Source: Coenobita brevimanus (lineage: Eukaryota > Arthropoda > Malacostraca > Decapoda > Coenobitidae). From it: 64,000 nucleotides of DNA. Of this stretch, positions 1 to 9,561 are shown piece after piece. Numbering within the stretch: the first letter of the stretch is position 1; every line of letters begins with the position of its first letter. The stretch spans positions 5,859,906 through 5,923,905 of the forward strand of contig CM064664.1 in the NCBI GenBank assembly GCA_032717465.1. Reading direction: 5' to 3'. Made by a program: the position numbers and the translations under genes. The notes beneath the pieces were generated by a model, which saw only the letters and a program-made list of their open reading frames with translations, was not told the origin of the DNA and searched no databases.

Positions 1-33
1 TTCGCATCACAAAACCGATCTGTCAAATCAAAA

Positions 34-1002
34 TCAACTGACATCAGACATTCTAATTACTTCAGCACACTCCCGGATAGGGTCTGCAGATTGTATCGTT
101 TCAGCTAAAGTCTCTTGGGTGACACTAGCACTGAAGAACAACAGAGATCTGTTCACCTGTTTTGGCAAAGTAAACTTAACATTTTCACCAAAATGATTAA
201 TAATTAATAATTTCACCTCTTGGTTTGTGACGTTACCTGAAGGGATCTTTTCATTCATACGGTCTCGAACATAACTAAGTTCCAATCCTTCACCATTAGA
301 CAAACGTGCTTCAATCTCCTTAATAAACTCTAACCAGACTTCTTTCTTTCTGTTTACTGGACCTCCACTACAATAAAGACTTGAACGTTCATACTCCACC
401 AAATATCTATTAATGCACCGTTTATGACACAACAAATCTGCACCGAAAACAGAGTTTATGTCTTGAAGGTCACAGGTCCTTCTATATACATCATCCTGCA
501 GGGAAACTGTTGCTTCTTGGAACCTAGATGCTCTGTCTTTCTCCGATATCCGATATTTCGCAAATATACCTTGGCATTTAATTTTCCCACATATCACACA
601 CGTTTTTCTGGATTGAGACATTGAACTCTGCCCACTGTGAACAGCACGAGGGGTGCTCTGTGATCTAAAGTGATGAACAGATGCTGTTTCAGCCCTGCCT
701 CCTTCATAATCCTTTTCTGGGCTGTCTGATTTCTTCGCCTGAATTGTGTCAAGAGTTTTGCGTAAGGTGTAGGTCTTATAACATTTGTTATTCATGTGAT
801 AAACAAAATTATCCCTAGTTATCAATTTCAGTCTCTTGGAAACACAATCATTTCGGATTTCTGCTGCTTCCCTGATCCTCTTTCTCCCATTTTCATTGCT
901 TGTAGTTACTCCAGATGATGATTGACATATTATACACTTGGAAGCTCCAACAATTGTAGCAGCGGACGACGACCCGGTTAACTTCACAGTGTTTTCAGCC
1001 AT
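34..1002 (-). CDS. Cys/His-rich protein of unknown function, single exon, probably 3'-incomplete
   Basis: Open frame of 322 codons. I do not recognise the family by name. It contains two similar modules. Module 1 has a CIIC pair near residue 23 and a YHMNNKCYKTYTLRKTL stretch near residue 68. Module 2 has a CVICGKIKC cluster near residue 134 and CHKRCINRYLVEYER near residue 192. The spacing of CxxC followed by H/C-rich residues suggests two zinc-binding units made by duplication (inference). Upstream of the ATG, the minus strand reads ctttatttcag then gtcgttgaag, a good splice acceptor, so this is likely an exon with a short 5' UTR. Just before the stop, gaa-gtaatt could be a splice donor, so the true protein may continue beyond the left edge. 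It could be a host gene or a gene carried by a mobile element; nothing nearby decides this. Confidence 0.5.
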   Translation of the reverse strand: MAENTVKLTGSSSAATIVGASKCIICQSSSGVTTSNENGRKRIREAAEIRNDCVSKRLKLITRDNFVYHMNNKCYKTYTLRKTLDTIQAKKSDSPEKDYEGGRAETASVHHFRSQSTPRAVHSGQSSMSQSRKTCVICGKIKCQGIFAKYRISEKDRASRFQEATVSLQDDVYRRTCDLQDINSVFGADLLCHKRCINRYLVEYERSSLYCSGGPVNRKKEVWLEFIKEIEARLSNGEGLELSYVRDRMNEKIPSGNVTNQEVKLLIINHFGENVKFTLPKQVNRSLLFFSASVTQETLAETIQSADPIRECAEVIRMSDVS

Positions 1003-1020
1003 GGTTCTTCAACGACCTGA

Positions 1021-1717
1021 AATAAAGAGTTTCAGTAAAAATTCATGGCTTTGAAGCATAAATAATATTAAATAAAACATCTTCAATAGTTTAATAGAAT
1101 CCTAATATAAGTGAAAGCACATAATAATTGTGAAATAGAATGCATACACAATTTCAGCGGAAAAAATGGCCTTATTTTTCTGTTTATGGAAATTCAGTTT
1201 TTTTCAATTTGTACCTTTACTATATTTTGGGTAAAAACGACATATGAGATGTTGGAATATGTGTACTGAAGTCCAAAGTAAAGGATTTAGCTAATCATTG
1301 TCCAAAATAATCTTGCATTTGAGCTAGAATGGCAAATATTGGTGGGATACTCAAAATATAAGCAAACTTAAATTTTCATGACCTTTTGACCTCTAGTGAC
1401 CTACCTGTGAAATATAATGTCATGTATCATATACCATTGTGTAGAGGTTCTAAATACAAACATTTTGAGAGGTGATTCATTATTATACAGTGATTTATGA
1501 TGGAGATATACAACATTGAATTTCCCACCTCTCAATTTTTGGGTCCGATTATAGCCACAGTTGCCTCATATAAAGCCCTGAATTTCTGCCAACTGACCAT
1601 CATGCCAAAAGTCTACCCTCGTTTTTATGACACCCCAGATGGTCTAGTTTATGAATTAAAAGAGGAACTTAGGGTACAAAAAATTTCTACGGGAACCCCC
1701 CCAGCCGATACATTAAC
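1021..1717. other. AT-rich stretch, no supported gene
   Basis: Upstream side of the Cys/His-rich exon, probably intron or intergenic DNA. A frame of 94 codons starts at 1497 and runs into the env relic. Its first part, up to about 1717, shows no convincing similarity to the env copy near 55 kb, so I do not call it coding. Confidence 0.4.
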
Positions 1718-2041
1718 TATGCCATCCTCAGTCATAGACACATATATTTTCACCCTCTACCTAAGATGGATTTATCCTTGAGCACAAGTATTAAGATGAC
1801 TTCACCTAAGTTTGAAACTATGCAACTAATCAATGAAACACTGAAGCCTTTGGAAGAACTGAGTTTGAGTATGTTCAACCCATGTTAAGTGTATAGCCCA
1901 CCACCTACTGTCTTCATAATCTTCTCTATTATATTTGCAATAGTGCTGTTGGCAATGCACAGAATGCAAGCAAGAATTGCAAACTTGGAGTCACTATTTA
2001 CTGGAGGAAGAGTGAACATTCAAGTGAGACCCCCTGAATAA
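1718..2041 (+). pseudogene. env: Relic of the 3' end of a retroviral-type envelope gene (membrane anchor and tail)
   Basis: From 1718 to about 1885 the DNA aligns by eye with 56015-56180, the last part of env in the Gypsy-like provirus (shared stretch: gagcacaagtattaag). Beyond the point where the provirus copy is cut off, this relic continues. From 1898 one frame encodes a hydrophobic run (FIIFSIIFAIVLLAM) flanked by basic residues and a short tail ending at a TAA at 2039-2041. That is the expected layout of a C-terminal membrane anchor and cytoplasmic tail of a class I-like fusion glycoprotein. Stop codons and frame changes upstream (for example near 1781 and 1893) show it is dead. No LTR, gag or pol is attached, so it is an isolated fragment. 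Confidence 0.7.
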
Positions 2042-2292
2042 AGTGTATATATTATGTAAAGAGTGTAAATTTCATATATAGAAAAAAATGCAAAAAATTG
2101 TGGGAAAACACTTGAATTAATATTACACGATATACAAGTATCCAATTCTTATAACAAAATCATTATAACTATATGAAATACAAATATATTAATAACTCTT
2201 ACTATAATCTTGGCATTGGACTACTTTTGCATATATGAGTGTGTCGTGTATAACACATTTTACAATATGTTATACAATATTTTATAATCAGT

Positions 2293-3057
2293 TTAACCCG
2301 CCCCGTCCCGACCACTTTTTGACCACTGGTACCCCCCAATCCCGACCATTTTTCGACCCTTTTTTTTTTTGCTAAAACTTTCGCTTTTGGTGAGAAACAT
2401 CGAAAATTCATAGAGAAATCGCTCACCTGAGGTTTAAAATACTCATTACAGGTAGGAGGGCCTCCTTACCTTACTGGGCTTTCTATCAGGCTGGCACCAA
2501 AGAAAACGAGTTCTATGGGAGGATAACTATTTCACACCACTCATAAATGGTATTTATTTATTTACTGTTACGAATTTATATGTAGTACAAGAGTATATTG
2601 GTTTTCAAGCAGTAATATAGGCATTATAAGCATTGTTTCACTCACTAATACCTGACCTTTTTTTGCCACATTACCTGATCATCATTTCTAACTGTTTCTT
2701 CCTCTAATGCTATGTAAAGTTTGTCCTCCACATTGTCATTGATTGGGGAATCACTCTGGCCCTGAATTTCGTACCGTGGCATGACATGGCTATACTGGCC
2801 AGGTCACTGATAACAGGTGAATTGCTGAGACAATGGCATGCAGGGGGGGGGGAGGTCATGCTGGGTAAGGCATTGTCTCTGCCTGGCATCTTGTTGAGGA
2901 AGGTGTCACGTGTATACGTACCAAAAATGACTCGCGAAAATTGAAAATTGTGGAAATTATGAACCTTGCAATTCCAGGACGTTGAAGTACGTCCCCGGGA
3001 TTAGCCCTGACAAAACGTGAGGACGTGGAAGTATGTCCCCGGGACGCCGTGGGTTAA
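2293..3057 (-). mobile_element. Non-autonomous piggyBac derivative (765 bp), TTAA-flanked
   Basis: TTAA at 2293-2296 and 3054-3057 bound the unit. The left end reads CCCGCCCCGTCCCGACC; the right end, reverse-complemented, begins CCCACGGCGTCCCGGGG. These ends are shared with the piggyBac copies at 23.85-27.95 kb and 61.85 kb. The middle (about 2660-2880) holds, on the minus strand, a decayed piece like the transposase N-terminus (an SPxDDxVxDKxY-type acidic stretch) seen also at 34.94 and 59.5 kb. So this is an internally deleted piggyBac rather than an unrelated MITE. Near the right end two versions of GGACGT-N4-GTAYGTCCCCGGGA occur 56 bp apart, possible transposase-binding sites (inference). 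Strand follows the coding sense of the transposase remnant. Confidence 0.8.
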
Positions 3058-3132
3058 CTATAGTGCATTTGCTCCATTATGTATACAATATGTTTACAGT
3101 GAATTATGTTTTTAGTGTAAAACCTGAAACTT

Positions 3133-3250
3133 TATCCCACCAGTTGACACCAGTGTAATGGAAAGACCTGTTATCCCACCGATATTCACCAGTGTGATGC
3201 TAAGAATTTTTATGCCACTGGCTGACACCAGTATAATGATGATAGGGGTA
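3133..3250. repeat. Three tandem 39-bp units
   Basis: Units begin at 3133, 3172 and 3211, each starting TATcCCACc and containing CACCAGTRTRATG. They lie 75 bp outside the piggyBac derivative. They fall in a 61-codon frame (from 3158) that I regard as chance. Confidence 0.6.
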
Positions 3251-3775
3251 TGTATTTTCTTACCTGTTGTGGGTATTGATCAACTCACCCATGGATATAC
3301 AAGTGGTACTCGACTTAGTATAGTGGATGGTAAATATTTATGAAAAGAATGAATTGTGGTAGCGTTTGTAGTTTTTGGCCGAGTTTAGATTTAGTCGGTA
3401 TCACAGGTGGTTGTCGTTCCCTTAGCGAAGGAATCTTGAATTGGAAGGGGAGTGAATTTGGCTTGAGGACATAATTTCCTTGATTAGGTATACTAATAAA
3501 GAAAAGAAAATGATATATACTTTACTCTACTTTAATAATCCTGTTAATTTCCACAAAAACATTTCTTTTTTTTTCCTAATTACATGACCCTTTTTAGTAT
3601 GAGAGAAGATTGTAAATGTTACCAAGGTTTTTGGGTGATCATTCCTCTAACATTATTACCAGACGAAACAATTTGATACACGCGAGGTATGGAGTTGTTG
3701 TACTTTACTTTCTTTTTTTGGCCGTTACCCTTGGGCTCAACAATGGCCTCAAGACAGGGACATTTTTACGGGTAT
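3251..3775. other. No recognisable feature
   Basis: AT-rich DNA between the tandem repeat and the RTE insertion. No long frame or repeat seen on either strand. Confidence 0.4.
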
Positions 3776-3781
3776 GAATTG

Positions 3782-4839
3782 GAATAGATGGGAAATTGTT
3801 GAATGCTGTGAAGAGTATGTACGATGGTGCGAAGGCTGCAGTGCGTGTGGATGGTGAACTAAGTGAATTTTTCTCTTTGAAAGTTGGGTTGAAACAGGGA
3901 TGTGTCATGTCTCCATGGTTGTTCAATCTGTACATGGATGGGGTAATAAAAGAGGTACAAGGTAGGGTAGTGGATGTTGGAGTGGCCCTGGTGAGAGAGG
4001 ATAGTGTTTGGAAACTCCCTGTACTGTTGTTTGCAGATGATACCGTGTTGTTGAGTGAAGACGAAGGGGAGCTGCAAGGCTTGGTGGATGAGTTTGAGAG
4101 AGTGTGTAAGAAACGGAATCTAAAGGTGAATGTAGGGAAGAGTAAAGTGATGGTCTTTGAGAGAGGTGAAGTCAGTGAATGTACAGAGAGGTTGGATGGT
4201 GAGGAATTGGAAAATGTGAGTACGTTTAAGTACTTGGGTAGTGTGATGAGTAAGGATGGAGGTTTGGAGGGTGAAGTGCTTGAAAGGGTACAGCAAGGAA
4301 GAAAGGTTGCTGGTTCTTTGAAAGCAGTGATAAGAAACAGGGAAGTGAGCATGGAAGTGAAAAAGTTACTACATGACAGTATTGTGATACCAGCTCTAAC
4401 GTACGGAAGTGAAGCTTGGACGTTGTTGGAAGGACACAAGTCAAGAGTGAGAGCCGTGGAAATGAGTTATTTAAGAGGAGCCTGTGGAGTCACATGGAGA
4501 GACAGGCTGACGAATGAGGATATAAAGGAGCGTTGTGGTGTTGATGTGGATGTGATAGGAAGCGTTATGAGGAACACACTGAGGTGGTTTGGCCATGTGG
4601 AGAGGATGGAGGGTCAAAGACTGACGAAGAGAGTGTGTGTGAGTGAGGTGGAGGGGGAAAGAGGGAGGGGGAGGCCGAGGATGAGATGGAGAGATGGGGT
4701 GGAGAGGTATATGAGAGAGGGGGGTGTGAGTTGGGAGCAGGGGAGTGAAATGGCGGGGGACAGGGCGACTTGGAGGCGATTTGTTTGTGGCCACCCCAAA
4801 CGGGATTGAGGCGTCTGGCAATAGATAGATAGATAGATA
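3782..4839 (+). mobile_element. 5'-truncated RTE-type non-LTR retrotransposon with GAATTG target duplications
   Basis: GAATTG occurs at 3776-3781 and again at 4840-4845, directly outside the element, which fits a target-site duplication. The element begins in the middle of the reverse transcriptase and ends with a short 3' sequence (gaggcgtctggcaatag) and a (GATA)n tail. The short tandem-repeat tail instead of poly(A) is characteristic of RTE-clade LINEs. Near-identical 3' ends occur at about 34.92 kb, and in reverse orientation at 29.48 kb. Confidence 0.85.
3796..4809 (+). CDS. RTE-type reverse transcriptase, C-terminal part, open frame
   Basis: Uninterrupted 337-codon frame. It contains the fingers/palm motif KVGLKQGCVMSPWLFNLY (about residues 29-46), the catalytic LFADDTVLL (about 75-83) and the downstream conserved blocks LTYGSEAW, VTWRDRLT, LRWFGHVERM and RGRPRMRWRDG that end RTE-clade proteins. 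The N-terminal endonuclease and first RT motifs are missing because of 5' truncation, so the product could not retrotranspose alone. The ATG is simply the first Met after the truncation point. The open frame suggests a relatively recent insertion compared with the degraded copies at 28, 34 and 44 kb. Confidence 0.85.
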   Translation: MLNAVKSMYDGAKAAVRVDGELSEFFSLKVGLKQGCVMSPWLFNLYMDGVIKEVQGRVVDVGVALVREDSVWKLPVLLFADDTVLLSEDEGELQGLVDEFERVCKKRNLKVNVGKSKVMVFERGEVSECTERLDGEELENVSTFKYLGSVMSKDGGLEGEVLERVQQGRKVAGSLKAVIRNREVSMEVKKLLHDSIVIPALTYGSEAWTLLEGHKSRVRAVEMSYLRGACGVTWRDRLTNEDIKERCGVDVDVIGSVMRNTLRWFGHVERMEGQRLTKRVCVSEVEGERGRGRPRMRWRDGVERYMREGGVSWEQGSEMAGDRATWRRFVCGHPKRD

Positions 4840-4845
4840 GAATTG

Positions 4846-6414
4846 TCTGTTCGGGCTGGTATAGCCTCGAATCAATAAGAATGATTATTTGTGTTCATCT
4901 TTCACCCATATAAGGTATTCTCGTGTAATTTTCTCGATTCCCACATCGTCAATATTATTTACAGTTCATCATCAACAATGTTTTATAGTCACTAGAAATA
5001 CATAATCTCTCGGGCTTGTCTAGCCTCGAGGAACAATTAAAAAAAAAGAAATATAATCACCAGGAACACCCCAATCACTCGGGCTTGTTTAGCCTCGAGG
5101 TACAACTCAAATATCACATTATTGCTCACAATCAGTAAGTTCCCTTCCACGCTCCTGATTATATTTTTTCTAATAAATTAATTTTAAAGAAAGAGAACAG
5201 TTAAGGAATTTGAATTTTTCCTTTTCTGTTACAGAACATATCACTTTTATATTTCTATTCCTTATCTACAAAAAAAAATTCATTTGATAGGATCATTAAT
5301 AACACATCAACTACCTTCGGTTTGTAAAAATAACTCGTGAGTAGTGTAAGTGTAAGTGTAAAAGTCTATGGGCAATACTTGGGAATAATGGCGTGCTCAC
5401 ACGGACGTCGCCGGTGTCTGGGGAACTAAACGAACGTCTGTTACACACGATGTCTGGGCAGCAAGTCACTCTACGTTAAACTCTCAACAATATTACTTCT
5501 CATAGTTCATAATAAGTAAGGATTAAACAAAGAAAAAGAGGGGGAGGAAGAAGAAATGTGGACGACTCACCTAAACGAACGTCTGTTACACACGATGTCT
5601 GGGCAGCAAGTGGGGCCTGTCGGGCACCACAGGACGCCACTGCTAGCTCAAATGAGATTGTGTTTTTGCGATATGGTGGGTTTTAATTCTCTTTATAATT
5701 TATTTAGCAGTGTACCCATGACGCCAGGACTTTTGATTGAATTGGGGAAAATTTGGGATTCCTTACTTAATTTAGATACTGATTCTATCACTATTTCAAT
5801 TTGAATCTGAAAGCAGCTCATGCCATCTAGTGACGGCCAAGATAAACGGGACTTTAAATCCTCACAAATGACATTATTTAGGCCTTTTGGACTGCTAATC
5901 TTACATACTTGTGTTCTAGCAGCTTCATTAGCAAACATTTCACAACTAGGTTACGGAAAGAATTGTATATTCATTACTCTGTTTAAGGTTTAAACTCGGC
6001 GCCCAACAACGACAAGAAAAGTTGGCGCATCTGTCTGTTATTCGTTACTCTACGAGACGGGGAACTCCCATAGCTCAACATCTACAATTACATCACCCAC
6101 TGCATAGATACAGAGATACATACATATAAAAATAGAGTTAGCCCTACAGTAATTATTAATATATGAATTACTACTTAGGGTAGGAACTTATAGACTAATA
6201 TTCAGGTTACACCCTATCTAACTTAAAATTACAGTACTACTAAACACATACATGAATATGAAATGTGTGGCACTACATTAGGATATTGTTAAATCAGTAC
6301 AATATTATCATGAATATTATGTCTATAGAATATAATCATTATCATGCATTAATAGATTATAGTTTATCACTAATATATGCTGTCGTAGGTTCTCCGCTTG
6401 GTGTGACCGAGCGA
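4846..6414. other. Gene-free region with hairpin repeats and a 41-bp direct repeat
   Basis: No convincing gene. Three copies of a hairpin-forming motif of the type CGGGCTTGTCTAGCCTCGA lie at about 4853, 5011 and 5078. A 41-bp direct repeat containing CGAACGTCTGTTACACAC lies at about 5427 and 5570. An 82-codon frame starting at 5556 overlaps the second copy of the direct repeat and is probably spurious. At about 5997 the motif CGGCGCCCAAC resembles a retroviral primer-binding site, but no LTR adjoins it. Confidence 0.4.
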
Positions 6415-6852
6415 TGTTAGGAATCTACATTATCATAATACAACTCATAATAGATACCAACATAAATGTGTAGTCTTAAAGGTAACATGATAGTCAAGTT
6501 AAGTGTGGGAAAGGAAATGTGTTTGCAGATTTCAGTAAAGGAATGCCAGCTAAGTATTGTGTCACCGGAAACACTACATACATACAGACACACAGGCTTC
6601 TAGAAACTTTCATGCATGTCCAGTACAAGTGACACAAGCCCTCCTAGGCAAGAAAGAGGAATTAGGCAGGCAGAATGAGGCTAGCGACAGGTGCGAGAGG
6701 TTATAGAGAGAGAGAAGAGAAGAGGAGTCTAGTGAGAAGTTATTTAGCATATAAACGCTCTTGTGTTACACACCGTGCTCAACTTGAGCTTTACATTTGA
6801 AGATAATAAACTACAATCAAGACCCAGTATCCATCTTTAACTTCTCCTGTCA
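6415..6852 (+). repeat. Lone LTR related to the Gypsy-like proviruses
   Basis: Begins TGTTAGGAATCTAC and ends about ATCTTTAACTTCTCCTGTCA at 6852. Order and wording match the LTR at 47778-48265: a TCATAATAGAT-type start, TCTAGAA and GTGACAC motifs in the middle, then GAAGATAATAAA and ATCTTTAAC before the end. About 25 percent of positions appear changed by eye, so it is an older or different subfamily. No gag or pol follows and no clear target duplication flanks it (gcga against ttgg). Confidence 0.6.
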
Positions 6853-6965
6853 TTGGCTACGAGGGAACTGAAGCTGTTTCCCCACAAATGTACTCACTAT
6901 TTACTCCATTTCGGCTTCGACTACTATATAATCAATCACAAGATGGATAAAATCTCTTGTGTGCA

Positions 6966-8051
6966 TTAACCCCTGCGTGCTGGCTAGCCGTCACGATTCA
7001 GGGCGTGTAGTGACACCGGTTGACTGGATATGCTGCAGATACCTTAGCGGCACCCTCTGAACTCATGACCTTTTTCTATGACAACCATAAGGTAGGTAGG
7101 TACCCAATGCAAGTGCATTGCAATAAATGTTGCTGTTTATGGTTATTTGTGAAACAATGATTGGAATTACCTTGAGAAACCCTATCTAGTACAATGAAAG
7201 AAAACCAAAAGTGCATTGGAGAGAATGATCACCTGGTTGGCTGTAGCTAAATTTTTTTTCTCGTTATTCAGAAAATAATGGTGAATATGTGAACATTAGT
7301 GTATTTGTGATGTGAAGTACAAAAAATGTAAGTTGTTTATAACATTAGTAACATTTTCATGATGCCTCTGAATAGTGCAAATTAGTCACAATTTCTGTAC
7401 AAGTAATTACCTCATGATCAACCATACTTCGTGAAACAGCCGGAACATTTACTTCTCGAAGTACAATTACCCGTGATCGTGATGTCAAGTGCAAATATAA
7501 GTGCCCCAGTAGGAGGAAATTATTATAATTGACGCAAGAAGCGAGTACAGATAATAAAGAGGTATTCTTTTCCTATACATCTACAGGGCATAATGGAACT
7601 ATGAATCGGGTGGAAAAAACTATGTGGAGCCACATGGACAGGGTGATGACTCATCTTTCTTATGGTGAGTAAGGAAAAGCAGAAAGAATGAGTGGAATAT
7701 TCCGAGAGGCCGGGCAGTGTTAAAATCACAACTCCAGTTAGTGCTGCCAATGCTAGCCAACGAGTCCAAGGTCATGGCTGTGGCGTGTACCCGGATTAGC
7801 CCGCCAAAACACTGAAAACCAGTCATCTTTAACGTATCGTTACTCACTGATGGGACCACCTGCAGACTTTGAGGTAATTTCATTTGAAAAGGGAAGAGTT
7901 GAAGAGTCTTATGTATACTTACTTTCTTCTCTAGTTATAATAATTTGGAAGATATCAGGGTTTGAAATAAGGGCACTTTTCCCAAAATCTCGGAAATTCC
8001 CCGTAAAGAGGAGTGGACAGTTGTGGGAAAGCTCCGGTGGATAAGGGTTAA
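6966..8051. mobile_element. Candidate TTAA-flanked non-autonomous element
   Basis: TTAACCCCTGCG at 6966 and its inverted counterpart ending GGGTTAA at 8051 suggest a piggyBac-like unit of about 1.09 kb. Only TTAACCC is clearly shared by the two ends. The inner stretch CCGGATTAGCCCGCCAAAACA near 7790 resembles CGGGATTAGCCCTGACAAAAC near 3000 in the 765-bp piggyBac derivative, which supports the idea. No transposase coding was found, so the call is tentative. Confidence 0.35.
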
Positions 8052-9367
8052 TACAGACTATAATAGGTCGTGGGACCAATAAATTTAAATACTGACCTCC
8101 ACTTCAGATTCTCGATCCCTCATCAACCCCCCCTCCCCCCAAAAAAGTTCTCCAAGATCAGTAGATGAATTAGTGGGTGTGTTATTTGGTGAAGAAATGT
8201 GTGTGATTGCTGTTTCGTCCATCCACGAATTTGTCTACCTTTAAGGATTTCTAAAATACCGTCGTCAATTTTCCATAATATGGTTAACTCTAAGAAAGAT
8301 GGGTTGCACTGCTAGTTGCATTTACACACAATTTGACTTAACATTACAAACTGAGGGAGGCTTAATGTTGATTTTGTTGTCAGAGGCTTATCTTTAGGTA
8401 AGTCCAATGGACTGCAGAGAGAAGGTGCCCTACTCTTGTAGTCCTCAATCTTCCTTCTTAGAGAAAAGGAGTGAGTTTCAATATATTGTATAAACAGACT
8501 GTGGATCCTCAGTGCCAGTGTGTGAATGTGCCTCTCTCCATTTTCTTTCAATAAAATAATATTAATGACCAGGCGGATGAGCCAGCATTGAGTTACCTGT
8601 AGAGTTAGCTCCTTTCACTTCTGCTGGATGCGGAAGGGAACTATATCCACAAAATCGTGGCAATAAATACAGCCTAAAAAAAGTGAAAGGTGGCAAACGT
8701 GAGTACAATCCTCCCATATCCTTACCCCATCACCCTTTCTCTGTCCTTACTTTGCACAATGCTGGTGTCGGCAAGGCAAGTCATTCTCTCTCTCCGTGCA
8801 ATGCATGGGCAACACCTGGGGACAGCATCCGTCCTCTACGAGGTGTGCATCAGCATCTTCTCCATTATGTGCTACTACTTTCACGGTTGCATTGTAAGCC
8901 TGCATCTTGCAGGAAATGCCTTTGTTTCTTACTTTTTTGTCATTTGTCTTTCCTGACTTCAGTATTTTAATTTCTAGTTTGCAGCCCCACACTGTGTGCA
9001 ATTTTTCAGTCGATATGAGTGCCGTGGTTTGCTTCCGTCATGCTAGGCTGTCAGGGATTGGACTGTTGTCTTACTATACGACATCTGATAATATGGTTTT
9101 TAGTGTGGGTGCTGGCTCCTTATGTAGCACAGATTTCATCAAGTAAGGCAAGCTTCCTCTATTGCATGGTGCTCATCCTAAACTTTGCTCACATGGAGCT
9201 ACGACATGTTTTGTTCCATTTGTTTAATTTTTCGTAGTTACAAGCTTTTTGGCTTAATTCCCTTAAGCTCCAAGGTCCACACAGTGGTCTGTCTGTCCAA
9301 GTATGACGAGCTATTTCCATCACTTTATACTTTTCCTCTTAGGCCGGATTTTAGTTTTTTACTCTTC
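8052..9367. other. No recognisable gene
   Basis: Several overlapping frames of 70-95 codons (8683-9237) lie on both strands and none resembles a family I know. Their hydrophobic runs come from T-rich DNA. The only recognisable feature is the SINE-like unit that follows. Confidence 0.35.
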
Positions 9368-9561
9368 ATCATTCATTCATTCACTGCCAGACGCCATGCA
9401 TCCCAAACGGGGTGGCCAAGGGCTCAGAGTTAATTGTTTTTTACAGGGAGGGGCACCAATCCTCCACCAACCCCACTTGACACGTAGGGATGCCAACAGC
9501 ATCTGGTGTTCTCAGGTGGTCACCCATCCAAGCACTAACCAGACCCAACGTTGCTTAATAA
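9368..9561 (-). mobile_element. Composite SINE-like element: 5S rRNA 3' half, RTE leader and RTE tail
   Basis: Read on the minus strand. 9558-9491 matches the second half of eukaryotic 5S rRNA (TTAAGCAACG, GCTTGGATGGGTGACC, AACACC, TGCTGTTGGC), including the A-box, intermediate element and C-box of the type 1 RNA polymerase III promoter. It continues directly into CATCCCTACGTGTCA and GGTTGGTGGAGGATTGG, which align with the RTE 5' leader at 31831-31905. It finishes with GGCCACCCCGTTTGGGATG and GGCGTCTGGCAGTGAATGAA, which align with the RTE 3' end at 4790-4825, and a (TGAA)n tail. The first ~50 nt of 5S are missing. Mobilisation by RTE machinery is inference from the shared tail. Confidence 0.75.
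9491..9558 (-). pseudogene. 5S rRNA-derived segment, 3' half
   Basis: About 68 bp recognisable as 5S rRNA from roughly nucleotide 50 to the 3' end. The C-box-like GCTTGGATGGGTGACC is intact except for one change from the usual TACTTGGATGGG. It is not a functional 5S gene, because the 5' half is absent and no T-run terminator follows. It is best read as the head of the SINE-like unit. Confidence 0.8.

Noticed and set aside
3705..4875. Minus-strand frames of 60-244 codons opposite the RTE reverse transcriptase
   Set aside because: They are antisense shadows of the RT gene; Ser/Pro/Thr-rich translations come from its codon pattern. The same applies to minus-strand frames at 31.8-34.9 kb.
5997..6040. 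Retroviral primer-binding site (CGGCGCCCAAC)
   Set aside because: No LTR end within reach and no gag or pol nearby on either strand.
8683..9237. Overlapping hydrophobic frames as a membrane protein
   Set aside because: Frames occur in several phases at once and owe their hydrophobicity to T-rich DNA; no family resemblance.
9491..9558. Functional 5S rRNA gene
   Set aside because: Only the 3' half is present and it is fused to RTE-derived sequence, with no terminator.
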